Shown: positions 9,329 through 18,263 of the stretch, in pieces
Layout: every line of letters starts with the position of its first letter
How positions within the stretch are numbered: position 1 is the stretch's first letter
Source: Sphingopyxis sp. Root154
GTDB taxonomy: Bacteria; Pseudomonadota; Alphaproteobacteria; Sphingomonadales; Sphingomonadaceae
Length of the DNA: 64,000 nucleotides
NCBI RefSeq assembly: GCF_001427105.1
Contig: NZ_LMGI01000002.1
Location: forward strand, 779,974 to 843,973
Direction: 5' to 3'
Made by a program: the position numbers and the translations under genes
The notes under the pieces: model-generated
What the model was told of the DNA's origin: nothing
Seen by the model: the letters and a program-made list of their open reading frames with translations, nothing else
Database searches by the model: none

Positions 9329-10435
9329 ATGGTTGCCAGGGCGGATTTCGAACATAGCGACTGTGCCGATGGTGCCGAAGTTCGCTTCACTGGCCGTCTG
9401 ACGCTCGCGCGTCTGGGTGACGTTCCTGCGCGGCTCGACGCACTCGGCCCGATCGCTACGCTTGATCTCTCGGCGCTCGAACGCATCGACACCGTCGGCG
9501 CCTGGATTGTGACGCGGACCGTCAATGAACATGGCGCGAAGGTCGTCGGCGCGAGCGAAGAGGCGCAGCGCCTGCTCGACGCGCTCGCCAGCGACAAGAG
9601 CGAATATCGCGTCCACCGCGACCGCCGCCCGGCGTGGGCGCGCATGCTTGAACAGGTCGGCACCGCCAGCGTCGCGATCTGGCACGAACTGCTGGGCATC
9701 GTGGGTTTCTTCGGTGCGATGATTGTAGCGCTGGGCACCCAGATTCGCGCGCGCCGCCGCCTCCGGTGGAATGCTGTCGTCACGCGCTTCCAGACCGTCG
9801 GCGTCGACGCCCTGCCGATCATCGGCCTGATGAGCTTCCTGATCGGGATCGTCATCGCACAGCAAGGCGCGGTGCAGCTCGAACAATTCGGGCTCGAGGT
9901 GTTCACGATCAACCTCGTCGGCCGCGCCTCGATCCGCGAGCTTGGCCTGCTGATGACCGCGATCATGGTTGCGGGCCGCTCGGGGTCGGCGTTCGCCGCA
10001 CAGATCGGCACGATGAAGCTGACCGAAGAAATCGACGCGATGCGCACGATCGGCGTGTCGCCGATGGAAGCGATCGTGCTGCCGCGCGTCGCCGCGTCGA
10101 CGATCACCATGCCCTTGCTCGGCTTTTACGCCAGCCTGTGCGCGATCGCGGGCGGCGGCGCCTTTGTCTGGATCGGGCTCGACATCCCGCCGCTGACCTA
10201 TATCCAGCGGCTGCGCGAAATCATCCCGATGACCGATTTTTACATCATGCTGATCAAGGCGCCGGTGTTCGGCATATTGATCGGCGTCACCGGCTGTTAC
10301 GAAGGCATGCAAGTGCGCCAGAATGCCGAGGAGGTCGGGCAGCGCACGACATCGGCGGTGGTTGCCGCAATCTTCCTCGTCATCGTCCTCGACGCGATGT
10401 TCGCCGTCTTTTTCTCTTCGCTGGGATGGAATTGA
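9329..10435 (+). CDS. mlaE: MlaE-family lipid ABC transporter permease with N-terminal STAS domain
   Basis: The permease of an Mla-type system that moves phospholipids between outer and inner membranes. Residues from about 10 to 100 form a STAS-like domain (TLDLSALERIDTVGAWIV); in many bacteria this is a separate gene (mlaB), so here it is fused. The rest is the MlaE/YrbE permease with its conserved GRSGSAFAAQIGTMKLTEEIDAM and VTGCYEGMQV segments. Start is uncertain: in-frame GTG at 9242 and ATG at 9281 lie upstream; I prefer the ATG at 9329 because it leaves space for a promoter shared with the divergent phosphatase, although no candidate has a strong ribosome site. Confidence 0.88.
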   Translation: MVARADFEHSDCADGAEVRFTGRLTLARLGDVPARLDALGPIATLDLSALERIDTVGAWIVTRTVNEHGAKVVGASEEAQRLLDALASDKSEYRVHRDRRPAWARMLEQVGTASVAIWHELLGIVGFFGAMIVALGTQIRARRRLRWNAVVTRFQTVGVDALPIIGLMSFLIGIVIAQQGAVQLEQFGLEVFTINLVGRASIRELGLLMTAIMVAGRSGSAFAAQIGTMKLTEEIDAMRTIGVSPMEAIVLPRVAASTITMPLLGFYASLCAIAGGGAFVWIGLDIPPLTYIQRLREIIPMTDFYIMLIKAPVFGILIGVTGCYEGMQVRQNAEEVGQRTTSAVVAAIFLVIVLDAMFAVFFSSLGWN

Positions 10436-11289
10436 TGAGCGAAGAGATCGAACAGGAGATCAAGGAAGAGCTTGCCGCAGCCGACGCGGTGCGCCCCGAA
10501 AAGTTCGAAACGGCGATCTGTATCCGCGGGCTCAAGAACCAGTTCGGCGATGCCGTGGTTCACGAGGATCTCGACCTCGACGTCCGTTCGGGCGAGATAT
10601 TGGGCGTCGTCGGCGGATCGGGCACCGGAAAATCGGTGCTGATGCGCTCGATCATCGGGCTGCAGACGCCGACCGCGGGCGAAATCGAGGTTTATGGCAA
10701 GACGCTAGATACGATCGCCGACGAAGAGGAATCGCGCGATCTGCGCCGGCGCTGGGGCGTGATGTTCCAGGGCGGCGCGCTCTTCTCGACGCTGAGCGTG
10801 GCCGAGAATATCCAGGTCCCCTTGCGCGAATATTATCCGCGGCTCGACCAGAGGCTGCTCGACGAGATCGCCGCGTACAAAGTTGCGATGGTCGGCCTGC
10901 CCCCCGATGCCGGCCCGAAATATCCCGCCGAACTGTCGGGCGGGATGGTCAAGCGTGCCGGCCTCGCCCGCGCGCTGGCGCTCGACCCGGCGCTGCTGTT
11001 TCTCGACGAGCCGACCGCGGGGCTCGACCCGATTGGCGCAGCGAAGTTCGATGAGCTTATCCGCGAACTGGCCGACACGATGGGCCTCACCGTCTTCCTG
11101 ATCACCCACGATCTCGATTCGCTTTATGCGACCTGCGACCGGGTTGCTGTATTAGCGGAAAAGAAGGTGATCGCGGTGGGCACAATCCCGGAACTGCTTG
11201 CCACCGAGCATCCGTGGATACAGGATTATTTCAACGGGCCACGCGGCCGTGCTGCGGCAAGCGGGAACCAAACCGCGAAGCCGCGATAG
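10435..11289 (+). CDS. mlaF: Mla-type ABC transporter ATP-binding protein
   Basis: A 284-residue cytoplasmic ATPase that powers the lipid transporter. Walker A is GGSGTGKS at residues 60-67, the ABC signature is LSGGMVKRAGLARAL, Walker B is LLFLDEPTAGLDP, and the switch His is in LITHDLDSLYA. A 20-residue acidic N-terminal extension precedes the core. The ATG shares a base with the permease stop (TGATG), so the two are translationally coupled. The start at 10435 fits the chain MSEEIEQEIKEEL. Confidence 0.93.
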   Translation: MSEEIEQEIKEELAAADAVRPEKFETAICIRGLKNQFGDAVVHEDLDLDVRSGEILGVVGGSGTGKSVLMRSIIGLQTPTAGEIEVYGKTLDTIADEEESRDLRRRWGVMFQGGALFSTLSVAENIQVPLREYYPRLDQRLLDEIAAYKVAMVGLPPDAGPKYPAELSGGMVKRAGLARALALDPALLFLDEPTAGLDPIGAAKFDELIRELADTMGLTVFLITHDLDSLYATCDRVAVLAEKKVIAVGTIPELLATEHPWIQDYFNGPRGRAAASGNQTAKPR

Positions 11290-11298
11290 GAACAGCTG

Positions 11299-12240
11299 AT
11301 GGAAACACGCTCAAACAACGTCCTCGTCGGCGCTTTTGTCCTCTTCTTTACTGCGGCGCTCGCCTTTTTCGTCGTCTGGCTGGCGAACGACAGCGGCGGC
11401 GACAAGCGCGAATATGACATCTTCTTCAAGCAATCGGTCGACGGGCTGAACAAGGGCGCGCAGGTGCAATTCTCCGGCGTTCCCGCGGGTCAGGTGCGCG
11501 AAATCGCCCTGTGGCCCGAGGATCCGCAATTCGTCCGCGTCCGGATCGAAGTCAATGAGGGCGTCCCCGTGCTACAAGGCACGACCGCCGCGCTCGAAGG
11601 CGTCGGCTTTACCGGTGTGTCGCAAATCTCGCTCGATGGCGCGGTCAAGGGCGCGCCGCCGATCGCCGACAAGGGACCCGCGGGCAAGCCCGTCATCCCG
11701 ACGCGCGTTGGCGGCCTTGGCGAACTGCTCAACACTGCGCCGCAATTGCTCCAGCGCCTGTCGACGCTGAGCGAACGCCTCGCCGAGCTTGCCGACGACA
11801 AGAATCAGGAAAGCTTTGCCAAGATACTGGCCAATGTCGAGACGACCACAGCGACGCTCGCGCGCAACGGGCCGGCGATCGAACGCGCGCTCGCCGATAC
11901 GCGCATCGCGATCCAGCAGGCGGGCAATGCCGCCGAACAGGTCGGCAACCTCGCGGCGTCGGCGCAGGGCACGATCGACCGCAACGTCGACCCCGCAATG
12001 GCGAACCTGCGTGATACGCTGAAATCCGCCAACGCATCGATGGCGACGCTGGAAGGCGCAATCAGCGACGCGCGGCCGGGCCTCAAGACCTTCAGCGAAA
12101 CGACCATTCCCGAAGCCAATGCGCTGATCCGCGATCTGCGCCGTACCTCCGCCTCGCTGTCCAGCCTGACCGACAAGCTCGACCAGCAGGGCGCCGGCGC
12201 GGTCATCGGCGGCAGCAAGCTGCCCGATTATAAAGAATGA
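11299..12240 (+). CDS. mlaD: MlaD/MCE-domain lipid-binding protein
   Basis: A 313-residue inner-membrane-anchored periplasmic protein. An N-terminal helix (about residues 10-30) is followed by one MCE domain (roughly 38-115, including KQSVDGLNKGAQVQFSGVPAGQV), the lipid-binding ring-forming module. The remaining C-terminal part is long, Ala/Thr-rich and probably helical, longer than the E. coli MlaD and typical of alphaproteobacterial versions, where such helices could form a needle-like channel. Nine bases separate it from the ATPase; its stop overlaps the start of the next gene. Confidence 0.9.
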   Translation: METRSNNVLVGAFVLFFTAALAFFVVWLANDSGGDKREYDIFFKQSVDGLNKGAQVQFSGVPAGQVREIALWPEDPQFVRVRIEVNEGVPVLQGTTAALEGVGFTGVSQISLDGAVKGAPPIADKGPAGKPVIPTRVGGLGELLNTAPQLLQRLSTLSERLAELADDKNQESFAKILANVETTTATLARNGPAIERALADTRIAIQQAGNAAEQVGNLAASAQGTIDRNVDPAMANLRDTLKSANASMATLEGAISDARPGLKTFSETTIPEANALIRDLRRTSASLSSLTDKLDQQGAGAVIGGSKLPDYKE

Positions 12241-12863
12241 GGATTAGAGCCCCCATGCCCATTTCCCTCCATTGCCTCCGCGCCCCGCTGCTCGTCATTG
12301 TTGCCGCTGTCTCACTGTCGGGCTGCATCGGCCTTGGCGGCAAGACCCCGCCCTTCCTCCTCTCGCTCGACGCCGACGCGGCGCCGACCGCGGGCGGTGC
12401 GCGTACCGCGGCCGAAGCCGCGACGCTGACGATCCTGATCCCGACCGCGCCGCAAAAGCTGCGCACGACGCGTATCCCGGTGCAGCAGGACGGATCGAGC
12501 GTCACCTATGTCAAGGACGCGCAATGGGTCGAGGCACCCTCGCGCCTGTTCCAGCGCCTGGTGTCCGAAACCGTGTCGGCGCGCACGTCGCGCGTCGTGC
12601 TCGACGAGGGGCAGTATCTGACGGCGCCGGGCGAACAGCTCGCGGGGCAGCTTATGGAATTCGGCGTCGACGCCGCGACCAACGAGGTCGTCGTCGTCTA
12701 TCAGGCGATGCTGGTGTCGGCGGGCGGCAAGACGGTAACGCAGCGCCGCTTCGAAGCGCGCGAGGCGATCGGCGGCAAGGTGGAAGCCAAGCCCGTCGGC
12801 GAGGCGCTGACCCGCGCCGCGAACAAGGTCGCGGTCGAGGTTACGGGCTGGCTGGGCGGCTAG
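12237..12863 (+). CDS. ABC-type transport auxiliary lipoprotein (PqiC/DUF330-like)
   Basis: A 208-residue predicted lipoprotein closing the Mla-type operon. A hydrophobic signal ends in a lipobox, AVSLSGCIG, so the mature protein would start at that Cys. The body includes TLTILIPTAPQKLRTTRI and a middle region RTSRVVLDEGQY, the pattern of auxiliary lipoproteins that accompany MCE transporters. ATG at 12237 overlaps the mlaD stop (ATGA); a second in-frame ATG at 12255 is equally good for the signal peptide. Lipidation would depend on Lgt, which is encoded earlier in this window. Confidence 0.85.
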   Translation: MRIRAPMPISLHCLRAPLLVIVAAVSLSGCIGLGGKTPPFLLSLDADAAPTAGGARTAAEAATLTILIPTAPQKLRTTRIPVQQDGSSVTYVKDAQWVEAPSRLFQRLVSETVSARTSRVVLDEGQYLTAPGEQLAGQLMEFGVDAATNEVVVVYQAMLVSAGGKTVTQRRFEAREAIGGKVEAKPVGEALTRAANKVAVEVTGWLGG

Positions 12864-12999
12864 ATCCGCCTCCCCATTGCCATTTCGTGCCGCTGCGCCT
12901 AGAGGGCGCCGCATCACATCGCCTGTATCTGCTCAGCCTCTTCCGGGTTTCCGGCTGCGCCCTTTCCTTTCGAGCCCGCTGACTCGAAAGGACTATGCC

Positions 13000-13320
13000 A
13001 TGGCGTGGGTCATCCTCGCGATCGCCGTTGTTACCGAAATCATCTGGGCGCTTAGCCTGAAATGGGCTGCGACGCTCGGGACCTGGCAGGCATCGGCCGT
13101 TCCCGTCTCGCTCAGCTTTTTGAACATGGCGCTGCTGGCGTTCGCGATGCGCGGGATCTCGGCCGGGACCGCCTATGCGATCTGGACCGGCCTCGGCGCG
13201 ATCGGGGTAATCATCGGCGGCATATTCTGGTTCGGCGAGAAGGTGAACGCGGTCCAGATCGGCTTCATGGCGCTGATCGTCATCGGCGTCGCCGGGACCA
13301 AGCTGTTTTCGACGGCCTGA
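13000..13320 (+). CDS. sugE: SMR family exporter, SugE/Gdx-like
   Basis: A 106-residue four-helix small multidrug resistance protein. The first helix carries the essential Glu in AVVTEIIWALSLK, and the third helix has GTAYAIWTGLGAIG, which resembles the Gdx (guanidinium exporter, formerly SugE) subgroup more than EmrE. A GAAAGGA ribosome site lies 7 bases before the ATG at 13000; a longer in-frame reading from 12877 has no support. I looked for a guanidine riboswitch in the 136 bp leader and could not recognise one. It is not paired with a second SMR gene. Confidence 0.88.
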   Translation: MAWVILAIAVVTEIIWALSLKWAATLGTWQASAVPVSLSFLNMALLAFAMRGISAGTAYAIWTGLGAIGVIIGGIFWFGEKVNAVQIGFMALIVIGVAGTKLFSTA

Positions 13321-13368
13321 CGAAGGCCGTGAGGGCGGCTTTCGATCGGTTGCCGACTCCAACACTCT

Positions 13369-13459
13369 CGTCATCCCGGACTTGATCCGGGATCCCGCTT
13401 TTTAAGGCATTGGCAGGCTTCCACCTCAAGCGGGACCCCGGATCAAGTCCGGGGTGACG
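13369..13459. repeat. palindromic intergenic repeat (REP-like inverted pair)
   Basis: Two arms of about 31 bases face each other around a 28-base spacer: the left arm begins CGTCATCCCGGACTTGATCC (13369) and the right arm (13429-13459) is its near-perfect reverse complement, ending in GGGGTGACG. The form, in a gap between convergent genes and with the core GACTTGATCCGGGATCCC, matches the short repeated palindromes scattered in many alphaproteobacterial genomes. It lies at the end of the sugE-like and pepN genes and could act as a bidirectional transcription end, although there is no T run. Confidence 0.75.
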
Positions 13460-13501
13460 AAGGGAAAGGAAGCATCGACGGCTCCCCACCCCAATCCGCC
13501 T

Positions 13502-16093
13502 TCACCCCAGCAGACTCTTCGACGCCTGTTCGGTCACGTCGCGCGACAGGCCGGGCTGCGCGAGGATGCGTTCAAGCTCAGCCTTTATCAGCGCCTGCCG
13601 CCCCTCGTCGAACCGTTTCCAACGGCCGAGCGGCGGGATCATCTTCGCCGACGTCTGCGGGTTCTTCGGGTCGAGCGCGATGACGAGGTCGGCGATCAGT
13701 TTGTACCCCGCACCGTCGGCCTGATGGAATGCCGCCTGGTTGCCCGTCAGCGCGCCATAAAGCGAGCGCACGCGATTGGGGTTCGCGAGCGTGAAGTCGG
13801 GGTGCTGCGCCAGCGCCTTCACCGCATCGACGGTGTCGGCTCGCAGCGACCACGCCTGCACCTGAAACCATTTGTCGAGCACGAGCGGATTGTCGCGATA
13901 GCGTTGATAGAAGATGTCGAGCGCATGGGCGCGTTCGTCGCTGTCGCCATGCGCAAGCGTCGCGAGCGCCGCCTGCCGTTCGGTCATGCCGTCGGCGTCG
14001 GAGAAGATGCGGAACGCGAGCGCCGGGGCATCGTCGATCCCCGTCGCGGCGAGATAGGCGAGCGCGACGCCGCGCAGGCGGCGGCCGCCCTTGGCCTTGC
14101 TCGACAGATCGGTCGCGGGCGGCGCGCTGCCCGCAAGGATCGCGCGCCACTCATTTTCAAGCGCGGTCCCAATCGCCGCCTGCAATGCAAGCCGCTCGCG
14201 GCGGATCGCATCGGGATCGACCGTGACCATCTGGTCGCCGATAAAGGCTTCGCTCGGTAGCAGCACCGCCTCGGCGACGAAGGCAGGGTCGCTTGCCGCG
14301 CCGGCGAGCGTCTGGCCGACCGCGTCGATCACCGCCTGATGATCGCCCGTCTTGCCCGATACCGCGGCAACGAGCGTATCGAGCATCAGTTGCTGCAACG
14401 CTTCGTAGCGCGCGAACGGATCGTCGTCGTGCGCGGCGAGCCACGCGAGTTCGCCGGGGCCGCGCTCGAAATCGACGATGATCGGCGCCGAAAAGCCGCG
14501 ATTGACCGACAGCGCCGGGCGCGCCGCGAAGGTGCCGAGCGCGATACGCTGCGTCGCGCCGGTCACGGTGACGAGCGTGTCGGCGAGCGCGTCGCCGCTG
14601 CCGTCCATCGCAAAGGCCGCGAGGCGGAGCGGCATCATCATCGGCTGCTTTTCGGGCTGGCCGGGCGTCGGGGGCACTGTCTGCACGATGTCGAGCGACC
14701 AGTGACCGCCCTCTTCGGCCAGCGACAGCTTGAGCCGCGGCGTTCCCGCCTGTTCGTACCAGCGGCGGAATTGCGCAAGGTCGATGCCCGCACCTTCCTC
14801 GATCGCCTTGACGAAATCCTCGCACGTTGCGGCCTCGCCGTCGTGTCGGTCGAAATAGAGGTCGGTACCTTTGCGGAAACGTTCGGGGCCGACCATCGTC
14901 GCCATCATACGGATGATTTCGGCGCCCTTGTTATAAATGGTCGCAGTGTAGAAGTTCGAGATTTCCTGGAAACTGTCAGGACGGATCGGGTGCGCGAGCG
15001 GCCCCGCATCCTCGGGGAATTGCGCGGCGCGGAGCAGGCGGACATCCTCGATGCGCTTGACCGGCGGCGATCCCATGTCGGCGGAAAAGCTCTGGTCGCG
15101 AAAGACGGTGAAACCTTCCTTCAACGAGAGCTGGAACCAGTCGCGGCAGGTGACGCGGTTGCCCGACCAATTGTGGAAATATTCGTGCGCGACGACGCCC
15201 TCGACCCCGTCATAATCGACGTCGGTCGCGGTATCCGGATCGGCGAGGATGTAGCGGGTGTTGAAGATGTTGAGGCCCTTGTTCTCCATCGCCCCCATGT
15301 TGAAGTCGCTGACCGCGACGATGTTGAACAGGTCGAGGTCATATTCGCGGCCATAGACCTCCTCATCCCATTTCATGCTGTCCTTCAGCGCCTGCATCGC
15401 ATGGCCAGTGCGTTCCACGTCGCCGTCGCGGACCCAGATGCCAAGCTCGACCTCGCGCCCCGACATCGTCGTGAAGCTGTCCTTGTTAACGACAAGGTCG
15501 CCAGCAACGAGCGCGAAGAGATAGGAGGGTTTCGGCCACGGGTCTTCCCACTGCGCCCAATGATCGCCTCCCTCTTCGCCCTGATCGACGCAATTGCCGT
15601 TCGACAGCAGGATCGGGAACGCCGCCTTGTCGCCCTGCATCCGGACCTTGTAACGGCTGAGCACGTCAGGGCGGTCGGGGTGGAAGGTGATGCGGCGGAA
15701 GCCTTCCGCCTCGCACTGGGTGCAGAGCAGCCCGCCCGAGGCATAGAGGCCAGAGAGCTGGGTGTTCGATGCGGGGTCGATCACCGTGTCGACCTCGACT
15801 GTCGCCGCGGTGCGTTCGCCGAGATCGACGATCAGATCGCTGCCGTCCATCCGCCAGTCGTTCCACACCTCGCCGTCGACGCGCACCGCCGCCGGGGTCA
15901 GCCCGTCACCGCGCAGCGTGAGCGGCACCGGCGCATCGGCCTGCCGCACGACCGACAGCGCCGCGCCGACCTTCGTCGCGTCGATCCCGAGTGCGAAATC
16001 GAGCGTGATGTCGGGGACCTGCCATTCCGGCGCGCGATAGTCGCTGCGATGTATGGTGACGGGGATGGCGGGGGCTGAGGAGGCGTCGGTCAT
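13502..16093 (-). CDS. pepN: aminopeptidase N (M1 family)
   Basis: An 863-residue zinc aminopeptidase that removes N-terminal residues from peptides in the cytoplasm. The substrate-binding motif GAMENKG and the zinc motif HEYFHNW (His303, Glu304, His307) followed about 19 residues later by a Glu are all present. Length fits the proteobacterial PepN clan rather than the shorter eukaryotic types. The start is the ATG at 16093 (MTDASSAPAIP); an upstream non-ATG start would extend into the divergent gene. It is transcribed away from the SDR gene with 46 bp between starts, so both promoters must share that space. Confidence 0.95.
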   Translation of the reverse strand: MTDASSAPAIPVTIHRSDYRAPEWQVPDITLDFALGIDATKVGAALSVVRQADAPVPLTLRGDGLTPAAVRVDGEVWNDWRMDGSDLIVDLGERTAATVEVDTVIDPASNTQLSGLYASGGLLCTQCEAEGFRRITFHPDRPDVLSRYKVRMQGDKAAFPILLSNGNCVDQGEEGGDHWAQWEDPWPKPSYLFALVAGDLVVNKDSFTTMSGREVELGIWVRDGDVERTGHAMQALKDSMKWDEEVYGREYDLDLFNIVAVSDFNMGAMENKGLNIFNTRYILADPDTATDVDYDGVEGVVAHEYFHNWSGNRVTCRDWFQLSLKEGFTVFRDQSFSADMGSPPVKRIEDVRLLRAAQFPEDAGPLAHPIRPDSFQEISNFYTATIYNKGAEIIRMMATMVGPERFRKGTDLYFDRHDGEAATCEDFVKAIEEGAGIDLAQFRRWYEQAGTPRLKLSLAEEGGHWSLDIVQTVPPTPGQPEKQPMMMPLRLAAFAMDGSGDALADTLVTVTGATQRIALGTFAARPALSVNRGFSAPIIVDFERGPGELAWLAAHDDDPFARYEALQQLMLDTLVAAVSGKTGDHQAVIDAVGQTLAGAASDPAFVAEAVLLPSEAFIGDQMVTVDPDAIRRERLALQAAIGTALENEWRAILAGSAPPATDLSSKAKGGRRLRGVALAYLAATGIDDAPALAFRIFSDADGMTERQAALATLAHGDSDERAHALDIFYQRYRDNPLVLDKWFQVQAWSLRADTVDAVKALAQHPDFTLANPNRVRSLYGALTGNQAAFHQADGAGYKLIADLVIALDPKNPQTSAKMIPPLGRWKRFDEGRQALIKAELERILAQPGLSRDVTEQASKSLLG

Positions 16094-16139
16094 GATAAGC
16101 GATCTAGGCGCGGCGCCGCAGGCGCGCAATAAGGGCGCA

Positions 16140-16931
16140 ATGGGACAGATGCTAATTTTCGGACTGGGCTATGCCGCGAGCCACCTCGCGGAACGGCTGC
16201 GCGCGCGCGGCTGGGAGGTGACGGGAACGTCACGCGACGGGCGCGGGGAGAGCATCGCCTTTGCCGATGAAGGAGCGGTGCTTGGCGCGCTGCGCAGCGC
16301 GACGCACATCCTGTCGTCGGTGCCGCCGGCCGAGGGGGCCGATCCGGTACTCGCGCGCTATGGCGAGGCGCTCGCGCTCGCCCCGGCGGGCTGGGTCGGC
16401 TATCTTTCGTCGACCGGGGTCTATGGCGATACCGGCGGCGCGTGGGTCGACGAAAGTGCGGCCATCAAAGGCCGCCGTCGCGACCGCAACACCGCCGACG
16501 CGGCTTGGAGCATCCTGCGCAGCGATGTCCGCATCTTTCGCCTCCCCGGCATCTATGGCCCCGGCCGATCGATCCTGGGTCGTATCGCCGAGGGCCGCGC
16601 GCATCGCATCGACCTGCCCGAACAGGTGTTCAGCCGCGTCCATGTCGATGACATCGCGGGCGGCGTGATGGCGTCGTTCAGGGGACCGGCGGGCGTCTAT
16701 AATCTCGCCGACGATGAGCCCTGCCATCAGAATGAGTTGGTCGAATGGGGGTGCGCGATGCTCGGCGCGCCGCTGCCGCCGCTACAATCGCTCGATGACG
16801 CGGGCCTGTCACCCGCTGCACGCGCCTTCTATGCCGAGAACCGCCGCGTTGCCAATGGCAGGGCGAAGCGGCTGCTAGGCTGGAGCCCGCGCTATCCCAG
16901 TTTTCGCGAGGGGTTGGCCGCGAGCGGCTAA
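16140..16931 (+). CDS. NAD(P)-dependent epimerase/reductase-like protein (extended SDR, YeeZ-like)
   Basis: A 263-residue Rossmann-fold protein. The N-terminus IFGLGYAASHLAERLRARG is a GxGxxA/S dinucleotide-binding loop, and YLSSTGVYGDTGGAWVDE contains the Ser-Thr/Tyr region typical of extended SDR proteins, followed by RLPGIYGPGRS. Short members of this type (YeeZ-like) have lost the classic YxxxK and are of unknown reaction; here the YxxxK is not evident. I chose the ATG at 16140 preceded by AAGGG; longer forms starting at 16053 overlap the divergent pepN start. Its stop overlaps the convergent DUF445 gene by 4 bases. Confidence 0.8.
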   Translation: MGQMLIFGLGYAASHLAERLRARGWEVTGTSRDGRGESIAFADEGAVLGALRSATHILSSVPPAEGADPVLARYGEALALAPAGWVGYLSSTGVYGDTGGAWVDESAAIKGRRRDRNTADAAWSILRSDVRIFRLPGIYGPGRSILGRIAEGRAHRIDLPEQVFSRVHVDDIAGGVMASFRGPAGVYNLADDEPCHQNELVEWGCAMLGAPLPPLQSLDDAGLSPAARAFYAENRRVANGRAKRLLGWSPRYPSFREGLAASG

Positions 16932-18193
16932 ATCAGCACATCGACGGTGTGGATCAGCACGCCAACCAGTCCGCCGACCAGCGTGCCGTTGATGCGGATA
17001 TATTGCAGATCGTCGCCGACGGCATTTTCCAGCCGGTCGGTGATCGTCTTGGCATCCCAGCCGCGGATCGTGTCGGACACCAGCCTGAGCGCGGTCTCGC
17101 CATAGCTGTCGACGACGCCGACGACGGCACGGCGGGCATAGCGGTTGAGCGTGCGCTTGATCGCCGCATCCTCGCCGAGCATCGCGCCGAATTGCGTCAC
17201 GAGTTCGCCGATTCGTCCCGCGAGCATCGTGTCGGGGTTGCGCGCGGCCTTGAGCAGCGCGGTTCGCCCCTGTTCCCAGAGGCCGTCGAGCCAGCGCTTA
17301 ACCGCCTTGTTTTCGAGCAATTCGTCGCGAACCTTGGCGACTTTCGCTTTCACTTCGGGGTCGTGCTGCAGGTCGAGCGCCATCTTGGCGAGCCCTTCCT
17401 CGACGCGGATGCGCAGCGGGTGCGTTTCGTCGACCGCCATCTCGCTGAGCAGCTTCGACAGCCCCGCGACGATGCGGTTCGAAATACTCTCGTCGAGCCC
17501 GGTGAAACGCACGATCGCGTTCGAATTGTCGTGCACCATCTGATGGATCAGATGCTCGTTGAGTTCGAGCGTCTTCGATCCCCATTTGACCATCGCGTCG
17601 AGCAAGGGTTGGTGCCGTCCCTCGGCAAGCGCGGCCTGTAGCGCCTGCCCGAGTAACGGCGCAACGTCGAGTTCGCGCAGGCGGTCAGCGATCGCCGATT
17701 TGACGATGCCCCCGAGGCGCTGCTGGTCGAGCGCTCCCAAACCGTCGGCGATGATCCGCGACGCGCCGAGCCGCAGCCGCCCGCCGCCCTCGCCCGGTTC
17801 GGACAGGAATTTGCCGACCGCGCCCGCGACGTCGACCGTCTGCATCTTGCGCGCGATCAGGCGCGGCAGCAGGAAATTGGTGAGCAGGAAGCGCGCGAGC
17901 GTATCGCCAATACGGTTCTTGTTGCGCGGGATGATCGCGGTGTGCGGGATCGGCAAGCCCATCGGGTGGCGGAACAGGGCGGTGACCGCGAACCAGTCGG
18001 CGAGCCCACCGACCATCGCCGCCTCGGCAAAGGCACGCACAAAACCGATCGCGGGATGGACATCCTGATAATATTTCGCGCCGAGAAAGACGAACGCCAT
18101 GACGATGAGCAGGCCCGTCGCGACGACGCGGATGTTCGATCCTCTTGCCGGGATGGCGACGCCAATCGGCCGGGAAAGCGTGCGGTCGGTCAT
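16928..18193 (-). CDS. DUF445 domain-containing membrane protein
   Basis: A 421-residue protein of the DUF445 (YjiN-like) family, function unknown. An N-terminal transmembrane helix (VVATGLLIVMAFVFLGAKYY, about residues 25-44) is followed by the conserved FAEAAMVGGLADWFAVTALFRHPMGLPIPHTAIIP, then a long helical cytoplasmic or periplasmic region and a hydrophobic C-terminal end (INGTLVGGLVGVLIHTVDVL). The family signature GGLADWFAVTALFR.P is clear. Start is the ATG at 18193; an upstream in-frame alternative adds only three residues. The 70 bp upstream of it separates it from the end of the RND permease, on the same strand. Confidence 0.85.
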   Translation of the reverse strand: MTDRTLSRPIGVAIPARGSNIRVVATGLLIVMAFVFLGAKYYQDVHPAIGFVRAFAEAAMVGGLADWFAVTALFRHPMGLPIPHTAIIPRNKNRIGDTLARFLLTNFLLPRLIARKMQTVDVAGAVGKFLSEPGEGGGRLRLGASRIIADGLGALDQQRLGGIVKSAIADRLRELDVAPLLGQALQAALAEGRHQPLLDAMVKWGSKTLELNEHLIHQMVHDNSNAIVRFTGLDESISNRIVAGLSKLLSEMAVDETHPLRIRVEEGLAKMALDLQHDPEVKAKVAKVRDELLENKAVKRWLDGLWEQGRTALLKAARNPDTMLAGRIGELVTQFGAMLGEDAAIKRTLNRYARRAVVGVVDSYGETALRLVSDTIRGWDAKTITDRLENAVGDDLQYIRINGTLVGGLVGVLIHTVDVLI

Positions 18194-18263
18194 ACGAACC
18201 AAATGGCGAAATGCCGCAAAGGTTGCAACCGGCGCAGTCGCTTACCGCGCCGGCCCGCCCCCA

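Noticed and set aside
7525..10110. An 861-codon minus-strand frame across three genes
   Set aside because: It crosses the PLP enzyme, phosphatase and mlaE, all with intact catalytic motifs in other frames.
12864..12999. A guanidine riboswitch before the SugE-like gene
   Set aside because: I found no paired ACGR-loop hairpins or ykkC-type core.
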